Below, piece by piece: positions 17,353 through 25,618 of a DNA stretch of 64,000 nucleotides (positions are counted from its first letter, which is position 1; each line of letters opens with the position of its first letter). Source of the DNA: Natronorubrum texcoconense (GTDB lineage: Archaea; Halobacteriota; Halobacteria; Halobacteriales; Natrialbaceae). The notes below the pieces were generated by a model that saw only the letters and a program-made list of their open reading frames with translations, searched no databases and was not told the DNA's origin. The stretch is from positions 682,001 to 746,000 of the forward strand of contig NZ_FNFE01000001.1 in NCBI RefSeq assembly GCF_900100335.1, in the 5' to 3' direction. The position numbers and the translations under genes are program-made.

Positions 17353-18492
17353 ATGGCACGTGTTAGCGTCGACTCGCTCCGCAAGACGTACGACCGCGGC
17401 TCGATCGTCGCCGTCGACGATCTGAACCTCGATATCGAAGACGGCGAGTTCATCACCGTCGTCGGTCCGTCCGGTTGCGGAAAGACGACGACGCTCCGAA
17501 TGTTGGCCGGCCTCGAGGAGCCCTCCGGGGGGACGATCACGATCGGGGACGAGGACGTCACGGACGTCCACGCGAAGAACCGGGACGTCGCGATGGTGTT
17601 CCAGAACTACGCGCTCTACCCACACAAGACCGTCTTCGAGAACATGGAGTTCGGACTCCGGATGAGCACCGACCTCGAGGAAGCCGAACGCGAACGTCGC
17701 GTCGTCGAGGCCGCCGAAATGATGGGGATCGACGACCTGCTCGAGGACAAACCCGACGAACTTTCGGGCGGACAGAAACAGCGCGTCGCGCTCGGCCGAG
17801 CGATCGTCCGCGAGCCGGATCTCTTCCTCTTCGACGAGCCGCTTTCCAACCTCGACGCGAGCCTCCGGACGGAGATGCGCGCGGAGATTCAGCGCATCCA
17901 AAACGAGCTCGGAATCACCGCCGTCTACGTCACGCACGATCAGGAGGAGGCGATGACGATGGGCGATCGGATGGTCATCCTCAACCACGGCGTCCTCCAG
18001 CAGACCGGGCCGCCGACGGAGGTCTACGAGAACCCGGTCAACCGATTCGTCGGCGGCTTCGTCGGTTCGCCGTCGATGAACTTCGTCGACGTCGACGTCG
18101 AACGCGACGGCGATCGGGTCCGGCTGCTCGGTCCCGGAGGCGGGTTCCAGTTCGATCTCTCGGCGGCGTACGTCGACCGACACGCCGGGGAGCTCTCGGC
18201 CGACCGATACACGCTGGGGATCCGACCCGAGAACGTCTCGGTCGCCGATGGAAGGGCCGACAACACGGTCCGAACCACCGTCGAGGTCGTCGAACCCGTC
18301 GGCTCGGACAACTATCTCCACGTCGACGTCGCCGATGACTTCATCGTCCGAGTCGAGTCGACGATCACCCCCGAGACCGGGGATCAGGTGACGCTGACGT
18401 TCTCGGAGTCCGATCTCCACCTGTTCGATCGAGATAGCGGCATCGATATCTTCGGGACCGAGACCGAACCGCCGGAAGCGCCGGCCCAGTAG
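17353..18492 (+). CDS. Sugar ABC transporter ATPase (MalK/MsmK/UgpC type)
   Basis: A 379-aa ATP-binding subunit. Walker A GPSGCGKTT (near residue 37), Q-loop, signature LSGGQKQRVALGRA, Walker B LFLFDEPLSNLD and switch VTHDQEE are present, followed by a C-terminal OB/TOBE regulatory domain of about 130 residues. It is the energy subunit for the permease pair at 13905-15823, transcribed divergently from the binding protein. ATPases of this class often serve several transporters. The chosen ATG gives the standard MARVSVDSLRKTY beginning. Confidence 0.93.
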   Translation: MARVSVDSLRKTYDRGSIVAVDDLNLDIEDGEFITVVGPSGCGKTTTLRMLAGLEEPSGGTITIGDEDVTDVHAKNRDVAMVFQNYALYPHKTVFENMEFGLRMSTDLEEAERERRVVEAAEMMGIDDLLEDKPDELSGGQKQRVALGRAIVREPDLFLFDEPLSNLDASLRTEMRAEIQRIQNELGITAVYVTHDQEEAMTMGDRMVILNHGVLQQTGPPTEVYENPVNRFVGGFVGSPSMNFVDVDVERDGDRVRLLGPGGGFQFDLSAAYVDRHAGELSADRYTLGIRPENVSVADGRADNTVRTTVEVVEPVGSDNYLHVDVADDFIVRVESTITPETGDQVTLTFSESDLHLFDRDSGIDIFGTETEPPEAPAQ

Positions 18493-18665
18493 CGGGTTTC
18501 CACACGTTCGGACGATCGAACGGGACATACTCGAGTTCGAACTGCGCTCGGTTTCCGTACTGTCGGTACCGATTCCGTTCCGACCGACCGTCGACGACGA
18601 GCCGATGCTGTGGCTGTACGCGTTTTCGACGACCGAAAAGTAGCGGTCCGACTGTTTCGCCGCCG

Positions 18666-20708
18666 TTACTCGTGGCTGATTGCCTTCCCGCTCGCGTCGG
18701 CAGTTGACGATTCGATGGTCTCGGTCGTCTCGAGCGCGCTGGCGGTCGCAAGGCGGATCGCGTGCGGCCAACCGAGCGGCGTCGCGCTGTCCGGCGTTCC
18801 GTCGTCGAACAACTGCTCCGGAAGATACGCTCCGGGTCGTCGGAGTGGACCGTCGGGTGCGACCAGCGCCAGTAACGTTCGAGCGCGGTCGTCGAACTCG
18901 GCGGCTCGGCCGTGGCCGCTCGCGGAAAGCAGCTCGCGGAGTTCGACGGCTGCGTGTGCACCCCACGCGGTCGTCACCGTCCAGATCTTCGCGTCCGTCT
19001 GTTCCCGGACCCGCCAGGGATCGTTCTCGAAGCGCGCCAGCCCCTCGATCGGCCCCTCGGGGTCGCGATAGAGCCCGTCGAGCGTCGTCTCGAGGTGGGA
19101 GACGAGCCGATCGAGCCGATCGTCGTCGACGGCTGCGACCGCGTCGTACTCGTGGTGTGCCGACGCGAGCGCGAGCGTACTCCCGTCGAGGCGGTCGTCG
19201 AGGTCGTCCCCGTCGAGGCGCATCGCGTAGCAGCCGCGGTCTGCCACCCACAGGTCGTCGAGCGCCTCGTAGACGCGAGTCGCCTGCGATCTCGCGTGGG
19301 CCGCGACGTCCTCGTCGACCGGCGCTCGAGCGGTCGCGGCGTAGGCCTCGAGGAACGTCGCCGTCGTGTGCGTAAACCGCCCGGTCATGTTCTCCCACGC
19401 GTTCTGGACGCGTTCGGGCAGGCCGTCGTCGGCGAGGGTTGCGTCCATCCCCTCGAGGGCCGACGTCAGCGTCTCGTGAACTCGCTCGTCGCCGGCGTCG
19501 ACGCGCCGGAGGTAGGTCGCGAGAAACGCCGCGACGCTCGCGGTCTGGTCGGCTTGGTAGTCCGCGGTGTTCGCCTCCTCGAGTCGACCGTTCGCCCAGC
19601 CCGGGGCGAGTCGGCCGTTGTACGGCCAGACGCGGTGGGGCCACGTCCCGTCGGCTCGCTGCGTGTCGGCGTAGAAGCGCGCGCTGGCTTCGTGCCACGC
19701 CTCGAGACCGAGCCCCGTCCGCTCGTCGGCGTCGAGGAGGAACCGGGAGATTTCGGCGTCGTCGCGGAACCAGGTGTAGCCGTAGCCGCCGGAGTAGCGG
19801 TAGAAGGGGTCGAACTCGGGGCCGGCGATCCGCGCGCCCGTCGACGACCGCAGGAGACAGAGCGCCCGCAGATCCGCGAACCCGCGGTCGATTCCGGACG
19901 CCGCGTCCGGAAGCCGGTCGCGGGCTTGACTGTGGCCCGCGTCGACGATCGACTCGCGGTCGCCGTGAGCCATCGCGTTCGATCGCACGCGCTCGAGCGC
20001 GTCGGCGCGATCGGACGTCTCCGTCAGGAGCGTCGCGACGGTCGCGCTCGGTGCGGAGCCGGTCAGTTCGAACTCGACCATCGTGATCGGGCTGAGTCGG
20101 GCCTCCTCGTACCGGTCGTCGTCCTCGGAGCGCGGAAACGCCGCGGGCTCCGGCTCGAGTAGCTCCTCGAATCGCTCGGGGACCTGTCCCGAGACGGAGA
20201 TATCGGTCGACGCGGCGACGAAGTCGCGCTCGCTGTCGTGGTAGATCTCGACGGCGTCGCCGTGCCAGAGTTGGCCGATTCGGCTCGCCCGTCCCTCGGG
20301 GGCGAACCCGAAACAGGCCGTGATCGAGGCGTCGGTGTCGGTCGTTGCGTCGTCGAGCACGAAGTGGGTCGTGTGACCTCGCCCCACCGCGAGATCGTAT
20401 TGAATACAGCTGTAGCCGGCGACCTCGTGGACGGTTTCGACGACCGCCGTGTCTTCGATGTAGCGCTGGTCTCCGTCGTCGAACCAGTGTGTTTCGCCGT
20501 CCAGCGCGAGGCCGAATCGGGAGCGTTCGATGCCGGCAACGCCGGAGAGCGGGTAGGAGTAGTCGCTGATCGATCCGTCGGGCGCGACGTGGACGAGTCT
20601 GTCGTCGAGACCGGAGAACAGCCCCGTCGTCGAGCGTCGCTCCCCGGGAAACCGCCGAGGATCGCCCTGAGATCGCTTAAAGTCGTTGAGGGCGCCGTGT
20701 AATTCCAT
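18666..20708 (-). CDS. GH15 glucoamylase-like glycosidase
   Basis: A 680-aa glycoside hydrolase family 15 protein, predicted to release glucose from oligosaccharide ends in the cytoplasm (no signal peptide). The N-terminal beta-sandwich (about 1-270) precedes the (alpha/alpha)6 barrel with the GYGYTWFRDDAEISR block, PHRVWPYNGRLAP and the late AWGAHAAVELRELL. ATG 20708 is chosen over ATG 20735 because TTAAAT at 20735-20740 lies 27-32 nt upstream of 20708 and would overlap the alternative start. Related GH15 trehalases or dextranases remain possible. It is convergent with malK. Confidence 0.85.
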   Translation of the reverse strand: MELHGALNDFKRSQGDPRRFPGERRSTTGLFSGLDDRLVHVAPDGSISDYSYPLSGVAGIERSRFGLALDGETHWFDDGDQRYIEDTAVVETVHEVAGYSCIQYDLAVGRGHTTHFVLDDATTDTDASITACFGFAPEGRASRIGQLWHGDAVEIYHDSERDFVAASTDISVSGQVPERFEELLEPEPAAFPRSEDDDRYEEARLSPITMVEFELTGSAPSATVATLLTETSDRADALERVRSNAMAHGDRESIVDAGHSQARDRLPDAASGIDRGFADLRALCLLRSSTGARIAGPEFDPFYRYSGGYGYTWFRDDAEISRFLLDADERTGLGLEAWHEASARFYADTQRADGTWPHRVWPYNGRLAPGWANGRLEEANTADYQADQTASVAAFLATYLRRVDAGDERVHETLTSALEGMDATLADDGLPERVQNAWENMTGRFTHTTATFLEAYAATARAPVDEDVAAHARSQATRVYEALDDLWVADRGCYAMRLDGDDLDDRLDGSTLALASAHHEYDAVAAVDDDRLDRLVSHLETTLDGLYRDPEGPIEGLARFENDPWRVREQTDAKIWTVTTAWGAHAAVELRELLSASGHGRAAEFDDRARTLLALVAPDGPLRRPGAYLPEQLFDDGTPDSATPLGWPHAIRLATASALETTETIESSTADASGKAISHE

Positions 20709-20883
20709 CGTACGTTCGGTTGGTGCCCGCCCCATTAAATCTTGTTGAAAAATGTGTTCCTACTTTTCAGGCAAGATCGAAGACGCGTCCGGAGCGTCGA
20801 CGGTCGAAAATTTGGGCCCGGCGGGACGGATCGTCGCAGCTACGACGGCCTGCGAACGGCATCGGGTCCCGGTGATCGGGAAT

Positions 20884-20923
20884 CTTTTAGCGTAACCGGA
20901 CAATTGTGAACTACTGAGTATAC
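20884..20923 (+). promoter_or_regulatory. trmB promoter with possible autoregulatory sites
   Basis: TTTTAG near 20884-20889 is the TATA candidate. ACAATTGT (20900-20907) also occurs before GH13. TACTGAGTA (20912-20920), directly before ATG 20924, joins both TrmB operator half-sites without the usual 7-8-nt spacer, so it may or may not be functional. Confidence 0.35.
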
Positions 20924-21982
20924 ATGGATACCGACGACCTCGGCGACCTGCTCTCGCAGTTCGGCCTGTCAGCGAAGGAGATCGACACCTATCTCGCGAT
21001 ACTCGATCACGGCGAGTCGAAGGCGAGCACGATCGCCGACGCTGCGGACGTCTCCAAGCGGTACGTCTACAGCATCAGCGAGGAACTCGAGGATCGCGGC
21101 TTCGTCGAGGTCGACGACCACGCCGTCCCGACCGTTATTCGCCCCGTCCAGCCAGAGACGGTCGTCGGACGACTCACCGACAGCGTCGAAGCGATCGAGC
21201 CGGAGTTACAGTCGCGGTACACGACGACCGAACGGACGGGCGAACAGTTCGAGGTGATCAAATCCCGCCAGACGGTGCTCAAGCGGATCGAAGAGCTGTT
21301 GGCCGCCGCGGAGACGGAGGTCACGCTCTCGCTGCCCGTCGAGATACTGCCCCAGATCCGCTCGACGCTCGAGGAGACCGTCGATCGGGGCGTCCTGGTC
21401 TTGCTTCTGTTAGGGGGCACCGACGACGATCAGGACATCGCCTCGCTGGCCGGAACGGCGAGTACGGTCCGCACGTGGGACGCGCTCGTGCCGACGATGC
21501 TCACGGTCGACGCCCAGCACGGCCTGCTCGCCCCCAGCCAGCTGCTGACGAGTTCGACGAGCGAGACGAAGGCGATCAGCATCTCGCAGCCACAGCTCAC
21601 ACCCGTTTTCGCCGGCTCCTTTCTCGCGAACTACTGGCCGACCGCCGAGGAACGCTACGTGAGCGCGCCTGGAGAGCTCCCGCGGACGTTCGACGGATTC
21701 CGCAACGCGGTCTTCCAGATGGCTCTCCACCGAGCCACGGACAACCGGATCGAGGCGACGGTGACGGGAACGCCCGTGGGGGATCGAGACCTTCCGTCGA
21801 CGCTCTCCGGCGAAGTCGTCGCCGTTCGGCAGAGTCTCGTCCGCCCCGTCTCGTCGACGGTGCCGATCGAGAACGCCTTCGAACTCGACGTCGACGGCGA
21901 GCGCTACACGATCGGCGGCACCGGCGCGTTCCTCGAGGATTTCGAGGCCGAATCGGTTACCGTCCGCCCGCTCGAGGAGTGA
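20924..21982 (+). CDS. trmB: TrmB family sugar-responsive transcriptional regulator
   Basis: A 352-aa regulator. Residues 1-70 are the TrmB winged helix (GLSAKEIDTYLAILDHGESKASTIADAADVSKRYVYSISEELEDRGFVEV pattern), followed by a short coiled-coil-like linker and a C-terminal sugar-binding domain of about 230 residues. In Halobacterium the homologue controls sugar and central carbon genes; in Thermococcales relatives control maltose/trehalose transport. Its position between glucoamylase and kdgA-gdh-gnaD makes it the probable local regulator. The ATG at 20924 is supported by promoter spacing. Confidence 0.9.
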   Translation: MDTDDLGDLLSQFGLSAKEIDTYLAILDHGESKASTIADAADVSKRYVYSISEELEDRGFVEVDDHAVPTVIRPVQPETVVGRLTDSVEAIEPELQSRYTTTERTGEQFEVIKSRQTVLKRIEELLAAAETEVTLSLPVEILPQIRSTLEETVDRGVLVLLLLGGTDDDQDIASLAGTASTVRTWDALVPTMLTVDAQHGLLAPSQLLTSSTSETKAISISQPQLTPVFAGSFLANYWPTAEERYVSAPGELPRTFDGFRNAVFQMALHRATDNRIEATVTGTPVGDRDLPSTLSGEVVAVRQSLVRPVSSTVPIENAFELDVDGERYTIGGTGAFLEDFEAESVTVRPLEE

Positions 21983-22089
21983 GAAACCGGGCAGGCCGGT
22001 TTTTCACCTGTGAGTAAATCTCTTGAGTCGGGGGCGTGAACGTCTCGTCGTGATGGACAGCCACTGCCACACAGCGGGAGGGATCGCCG

Positions 22090-22743
22090 GTGTCTGAACG
22101 CCAGTCGGTCAGAGACCGACTCGTCGAGAGCGGCGTCATCGCCGTGCTCCGCGGAATCGACGAGGATCAGATCGTTCCGGTCGCGCGAGCGATTCACGAG
22201 GGAGGCGTCGACGCGCTCGAGGTCACCGCGGACGGGACGCGTGTGAGCGAACGGATCGCCGCCGTCGACCGTGAACTCGGTGACACTGACGCGATCGTCG
22301 GCGCGGGGACCGTCCTCGACGCGCCGACGGCGCAGTCGGTGATCGACGCGGGCGCCGAATTCGTCGTCTCGCCGAACACCGACGTCGAGACTGTCAGACT
22401 TTGTAACCGACAGGGCGTGCTCTCGGCACCGGGAGTCATGACGCCGACCGAAGCCGTCACGGCGCTCGAGGCCGGCGCGGACGTGCTCAAACTGTTCCCG
22501 GCCTCGACCGTCGGGCCGGGTCACATCGGCGCGATTCGAGGCCCGCTCGGCGACGTCGACGTGATTCCGACCGGCGGCATTTCACCGGCGAACGTCGAGT
22601 CGTACTTCGACGCCGGCGCGGTCGCCGTCGGTGCCGGTAGCGCGCTCATCGACTACGACGCGATCGCCGACGACGATATGGACCGCGTTCGGGAGAGCGC
22701 CGCCGAGTTCGTCGAGACCGTCGAATCCGTCCGAAGCGACTGA
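22090..22743 (+). CDS. Bacterial-type KDPG/KDG aldolase
   Basis: A 217-aa class I aldolase of the Eda family, cleaving 2-keto-3-deoxy-6-phosphogluconate to pyruvate and glyceraldehyde 3-phosphate. The Schiff-base Lys is in DVLKLFPAS, the catalytic Glu in ALEVTADG and the phosphate-side loop in [11 protein letters not shown]. The usual EVTLRT of bacterial enzymes is EVTADGT here, so the Arg is displaced, and activity on the unphosphorylated sugar acid cannot be excluded. Translation starts at GTG 22090. It lies 107 nt after trmB and 235 nt before gdh. The stop codon lies in a small hairpin (AGCGA / TCGCT). Confidence 0.88.
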   Translation: MSERQSVRDRLVESGVIAVLRGIDEDQIVPVARAIHEGGVDALEVTADGTRVSERIAAVDRELGDTDAIVGAGTVLDAPTAQSVIDAGAEFVVSPNTDVETVRLCNRQGVLSAPGVMTPTEAVTALEAGADVLKLFPASTVGPGHIGAIRGPLGDVDVIPTGGISPANVESYFDAGAVAVGAGSALIDYDAIADDDMDRVRESAAEFVETVESVRSD

Positions 22744-22922
22744 TCGCTGCCCGCGTTCGCAATTTTCCGTCGACCGTGAAAAACTCGTTAGCGGTGCAGA
22801 GTTCCGTTTCGACGGGTGCGGACGTCCGTTTCGATCTCCCGTGCATCGAGCGACAGCCATCGGTATGCGGAGCGAAAACTCTTCGAAAACCGATAGTTAC
22901 TGACGGTGGCCGAGCGCCGTTC

Positions 22923-22945
22923 AAATATTTACTACGAATTGGGTA
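22923..22945 (+). promoter_or_regulatory. gdh TATA box with candidate TrmB operator
   Basis: AAATATTT at 22923-22930 is the TATA element. It is abutted by TACT (22930-22933), 7 nt, then GGGTA (22941-22945), one mismatch from TACT-N7/8-GAGTA. Position between TATA and start codon suggests repression when bound. Confidence 0.5.
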
Positions 22946-22978
22946 AACTTTTTGCGGGCGGGGGTTCTCTGGTGAGCC

Positions 22979-24046
22979 ATGAAAGCGATCGCTGTCGAAC
23001 CCGGGGCCGGTACGCCCGTCCTCGTCGAAAAACCCCGTCCCGACCCGAAGCCCGGCGAAGCGCTCGTTCGCACGCTTCGCGTCGGCGTCGACGGGACCGA
23101 CCACGAAGTCATCGCGGGCCACCACGGAAACCTTCCCGACGGCGCGGATCGACTCGTACTCGGCCACGAGGCCGTCGGCATCGTCGAGGACGCGAACGGG
23201 ACCGATCTCGAGGAAGGCGAGTTCGTCGTCCCGACCGTTCGGCGTGCACCGAACGGGACCAACGAGTACTTCGAGCGCGGCGAGCCCGACATGGCTCCCG
23301 AGGGGAAGTACGTCGAGCGAGGAATCGTCGACGGACACGGATTCATGGCGGAGTACTTCACCAGTCCCGCGGAGTATCTCGTGCCGATTCCCGAACGGCT
23401 CGCCCCGCTCGGATTTCTGGTCGAGCCGATCAGCATCAGCGAGAAGGCCATCGAGCACGCTATCGCTTCCCGGTCGGCGTTCGACTGGGAACCGGAGTCG
23501 GCGATCGTGCTCGGAAACGGCTCGCTCGGACTCATCACGCTCGCGATGTTCGAGGAGGTACTCGAGATCGACCGGACCTACTGTCTCGGCCGGCGGGACC
23601 GACCGCATCCGACGATCGACCTCATCGACGAACTCGGCGCGACGTACGTCGACTCGCGCGAGACGCCCGTGCCGGAGATTCCCGACGTGTACGAGTCGAT
23701 CGACCTCGTCTACGAGGCGACGGGCCACGCGAAACACGCCTTCGAGACGGTCGACGCGCTCGCGCCGAACGGCGTCGGCGTCCTGCTCGGCGTCCCCGAA
23801 CCCTGGGAGTTCGAGGTCGACGGCGGTCGCCTCCACCGGGAACTCGTCCTCCACAACAAGGCGCTGCTGGGGACCGTCAACTCCCACCGCGGCCACTTCG
23901 AGGCCGCGATCGATACGCTCTCGCAGCTTCCGACGTGGTTCACCGACGAGTTCGTCACCGGCGTCCACGGGCTCGAGGAGTTCGAACGCGCGTTCGACAC
24001 CGGCGACGACGTAGTGAAGACCGCCGTCGAGTTTAGCCGTCTCTGA
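22979..24046 (+). CDS. gdh: Zinc-dependent glucose 1-dehydrogenase
   Basis: A 355-aa medium-chain dehydrogenase oxidising glucose to gluconolactone with NAD(P)+, the entry step of the Entner-Doudoroff branch. The zinc site follows the Haloferax-type glucose dehydrogenase: Asp38 in VGVDGTDHEV, His63-Glu64 in LGHEAVG, and Glu149 in FLVEP; Asp38 replaces the Cys of ordinary alcohol dehydrogenases. The nucleotide fold GNGSLGLITL follows near residue 181. Structural-zinc cysteines are absent, also as in that family. ATG 22979 gives the usual MKAIAV start. It is flanked by kdgA and gnaD2, all on the plus strand. Confidence 0.93.
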   Translation: MKAIAVEPGAGTPVLVEKPRPDPKPGEALVRTLRVGVDGTDHEVIAGHHGNLPDGADRLVLGHEAVGIVEDANGTDLEEGEFVVPTVRRAPNGTNEYFERGEPDMAPEGKYVERGIVDGHGFMAEYFTSPAEYLVPIPERLAPLGFLVEPISISEKAIEHAIASRSAFDWEPESAIVLGNGSLGLITLAMFEEVLEIDRTYCLGRRDRPHPTIDLIDELGATYVDSRETPVPEIPDVYESIDLVYEATGHAKHAFETVDALAPNGVGVLLGVPEPWEFEVDGGRLHRELVLHNKALLGTVNSHRGHFEAAIDTLSQLPTWFTDEFVTGVHGLEEFERAFDTGDDVVKTAVEFSRL

Positions 24047-24126
24047 GCACGGCTCGAGTTCGCGGCCACGATCCTGTTTTACCCCTGACTCGATGCCGTT
24101 GCTGTCGATCAATGAATGGAAACAAT

Positions 24127-24142
24127 TACTATTATCGAAGTA
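24127..24142 (+). promoter_or_regulatory. Candidate TrmB operator before gnaD2
   Basis: TACT (24127-24130), 7 nt, AAGTA (24138-24142), ending 12 nt before the ATG. One mismatch from the known TrmB operator. The overlapping TTACTATTA may be the TATA element. Confidence 0.5.
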
Positions 24143-24154
24143 AGTATTTGTGCT

Positions 24155-25393
24155 ATGGGAGTCGATTACACGCAGCTTCACGATCCGAACGCCGAGTACA
24201 CGATGCGCGACCTCTCGGCGGAGACGATGAACGTCACCCGCGAACGAGGCGGGGGCCGAGACGTCCAGATCACGGACATCCAGACGACGATGATCGACGG
24301 CAACTTCCCGTGGACGCTCGTGCGAATTTACACCGACGCGGGCATCGTTGGGACCGGCGAGGCCTATTGGGGTGCGGGCGCGCCAGAATTGATCGAGCGC
24401 ATGGCCCCCTTCCTGCGTGGCGAGAACCCGCTCGACATCGATCGACTCACGGAGCACCTCGTCCAGAAGATGTCCGGCGAGGGCTCGATCGGCGGCGTCA
24501 CGGTGACGGCGATTTCGGGCATCGAGGTCGCCCTCCACGATCTAGCGGGCAAGATCCTCGAGGTACCGGCCTACCAGCTGCTGGGCGGGAAGTACCGCGA
24601 CGAGGTTCGGGTCTACTGCGACTGTCACACCGAAGACGAGGCGGATCCGATAGCCTGTGCCGACGAGGCCGAACGCGTCGTCGAAGAGCTCGGGTACGAC
24701 GCGCTGAAGTTCGATCTGGACGTGCCGTCGGGCCACGAGAAGGATCGTGCGAACCGTCACCTTCGCGGCCCCGAGATCGAGCACAAGGCCTCGATCGTCG
24801 AAGCCATCACCGAACGCGTCGGATCGCGCGCCGACGTCGCGTTCGACTGCCACTGGACGTTCTCGGGTGGCAGCGCGAAACGGCTTGCGAAGCGTCTCGA
24901 GGAGTACGATATCTGGTGGCTCGAGGACCCCGTGCCGCCGGAGAACCACGACGTCCAGCGGGAGGTCACCCAGTCGACCACGACGCCGATCACCGTCGGG
25001 GAGAACGTCTACCGGAAACACGGCCAGCGCCGGCTGCTCGAGGAGCAGGCCGTCGATATCATCGCGCCGGATATGCCGAAGGTCGGCGGGATGCGCGAAA
25101 CCCGAAAGATCGCCGATCTGGCGGATATGTACTACGTGCCCGTGGCGATGCACAACGTCGCCTCGCCCGTCGCGACGATGGCCAGTGCCCACGTGGGCGC
25201 GGCGATTCCGAACTCGTTGGCCGTCGAGTACCACTCCTACGAACTCGGCTGGTGGGAGGATCTGGTCCAAGAGGACGTCATCGAGGACGGCTACATCGAG
25301 ATTCCCGAGAAACCGGGCCTCGGCGTGACCCTCGACATGGACGTGGTTGCGGAGCGGATGGTCGACGGTGAGGAGTTGTTTGATGAATCGTGA
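24155..25393 (+). CDS. gnaD: Gluconate dehydratase, enolase superfamily (copy 2)
   Basis: A 412-aa paralogue of the enzyme at 10274-11506, with about eleven differences in the first 150 residues and the same active-site segments (KFDLD, VAFDCHW, WLEDPVPPEN, GENVYR, VAMHN). The metal-ligand block reads TVGENVYR instead of AAGENVYR. Its place after kdgA and gdh completes glucose to KDG in one direction of transcription. ATG 24155 is homologous to the copy 1 start; an in-frame ATG at 24116 is ignored. The C-terminus is ELFDES rather than ELFD because of a 50-bp insertion at the stop codon. Confidence 0.82.
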   Translation: MGVDYTQLHDPNAEYTMRDLSAETMNVTRERGGGRDVQITDIQTTMIDGNFPWTLVRIYTDAGIVGTGEAYWGAGAPELIERMAPFLRGENPLDIDRLTEHLVQKMSGEGSIGGVTVTAISGIEVALHDLAGKILEVPAYQLLGGKYRDEVRVYCDCHTEDEADPIACADEAERVVEELGYDALKFDLDVPSGHEKDRANRHLRGPEIEHKASIVEAITERVGSRADVAFDCHWTFSGGSAKRLAKRLEEYDIWWLEDPVPPENHDVQREVTQSTTTPITVGENVYRKHGQRRLLEEQAVDIIAPDMPKVGGMRETRKIADLADMYYVPVAMHNVASPVATMASAHVGAAIPNSLAVEYHSYELGWWEDLVQEDVIEDGYIEIPEKPGLGVTLDMDVVAERMVDGEELFDES

Positions 25394-25433
25394 GATTCAT
25401 CAAACTCGCTGAGCGCTGCTCAGCGTTGTTTGA
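25375..25433 (+). repeat. 50-bp insertion flanked by 9-bp direct repeats at the gnaD2 stop
   Basis: GTTGTTTGA occurs at 25375-25383 and again at 25425-25433. Removing one repeat and the intervening segment (25384-25433) restores exactly the 3' end found at gnaD1, including its stop codon and following 20 or so bases. The inserted segment consists of half of the GTTTGATGAATC hairpin and the CGCTGAGC hairpin. Confidence 0.75.
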
Positions 25434-25501
25434 CTGAGCGAAGCGAAGTCAAATTCACAGAGCTTCGCTCTGGGTAATTCGACGCGGCGTGAGCCGCGTC
25501 G
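25378..25501 (+). repeat. Array of five hairpins after gnaD2
   Basis: Successive stems: GTTTGATGAATC (25378-25389) with its complement at 25394-25405 and loop GTGA, which holds the TGA stop; CGCTGAGC / GCTCAGCG (25407-25425); GTTTGACT / AGTCAAA (25428-25453); CAGAGC / GCTCTG (25458-25472); CGACGCGGC / GCCGCGTCG with loop GTGA (25480-25501). GTGA is a GNRA-type tetraloop in RNA. It may serve termination or mRNA 3' protection. Confidence 0.7.
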
Positions 25502-25584
25502 GGCTCGTGAATCACCGATGTGCCCCGTCGAACCCGATCGGAACGCGAGAACGCTTCCACCCTCGAGATGGCGCTGCCGGGACG

Positions 25585-25618
25585 TGTTTTATTGTCCTCC
25601 TCGAGGTGAATCTGGGTA
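25585..25618 (+). promoter_or_regulatory. TATA box of the HtrA-like gene
   Basis: TTTTATT near 25586-25592 lies about 27-32 nt before ATG 25618, pointing to a leaderless mRNA and supporting that start over an upstream in-frame codon at 25489. Confidence 0.55.

Noticed and set aside
17212-19698. 828-codon open frame on the minus strand across malK and the end of GH15
   Set aside because: Runs antisense to malK with Walker motifs and out of frame with GH15; low-complexity Arg-rich.
22646-24538. 630-codon open frame opposite gdh and kdgA
   Set aside because: No recognisable domain; the plus strand encodes conserved enzymes.
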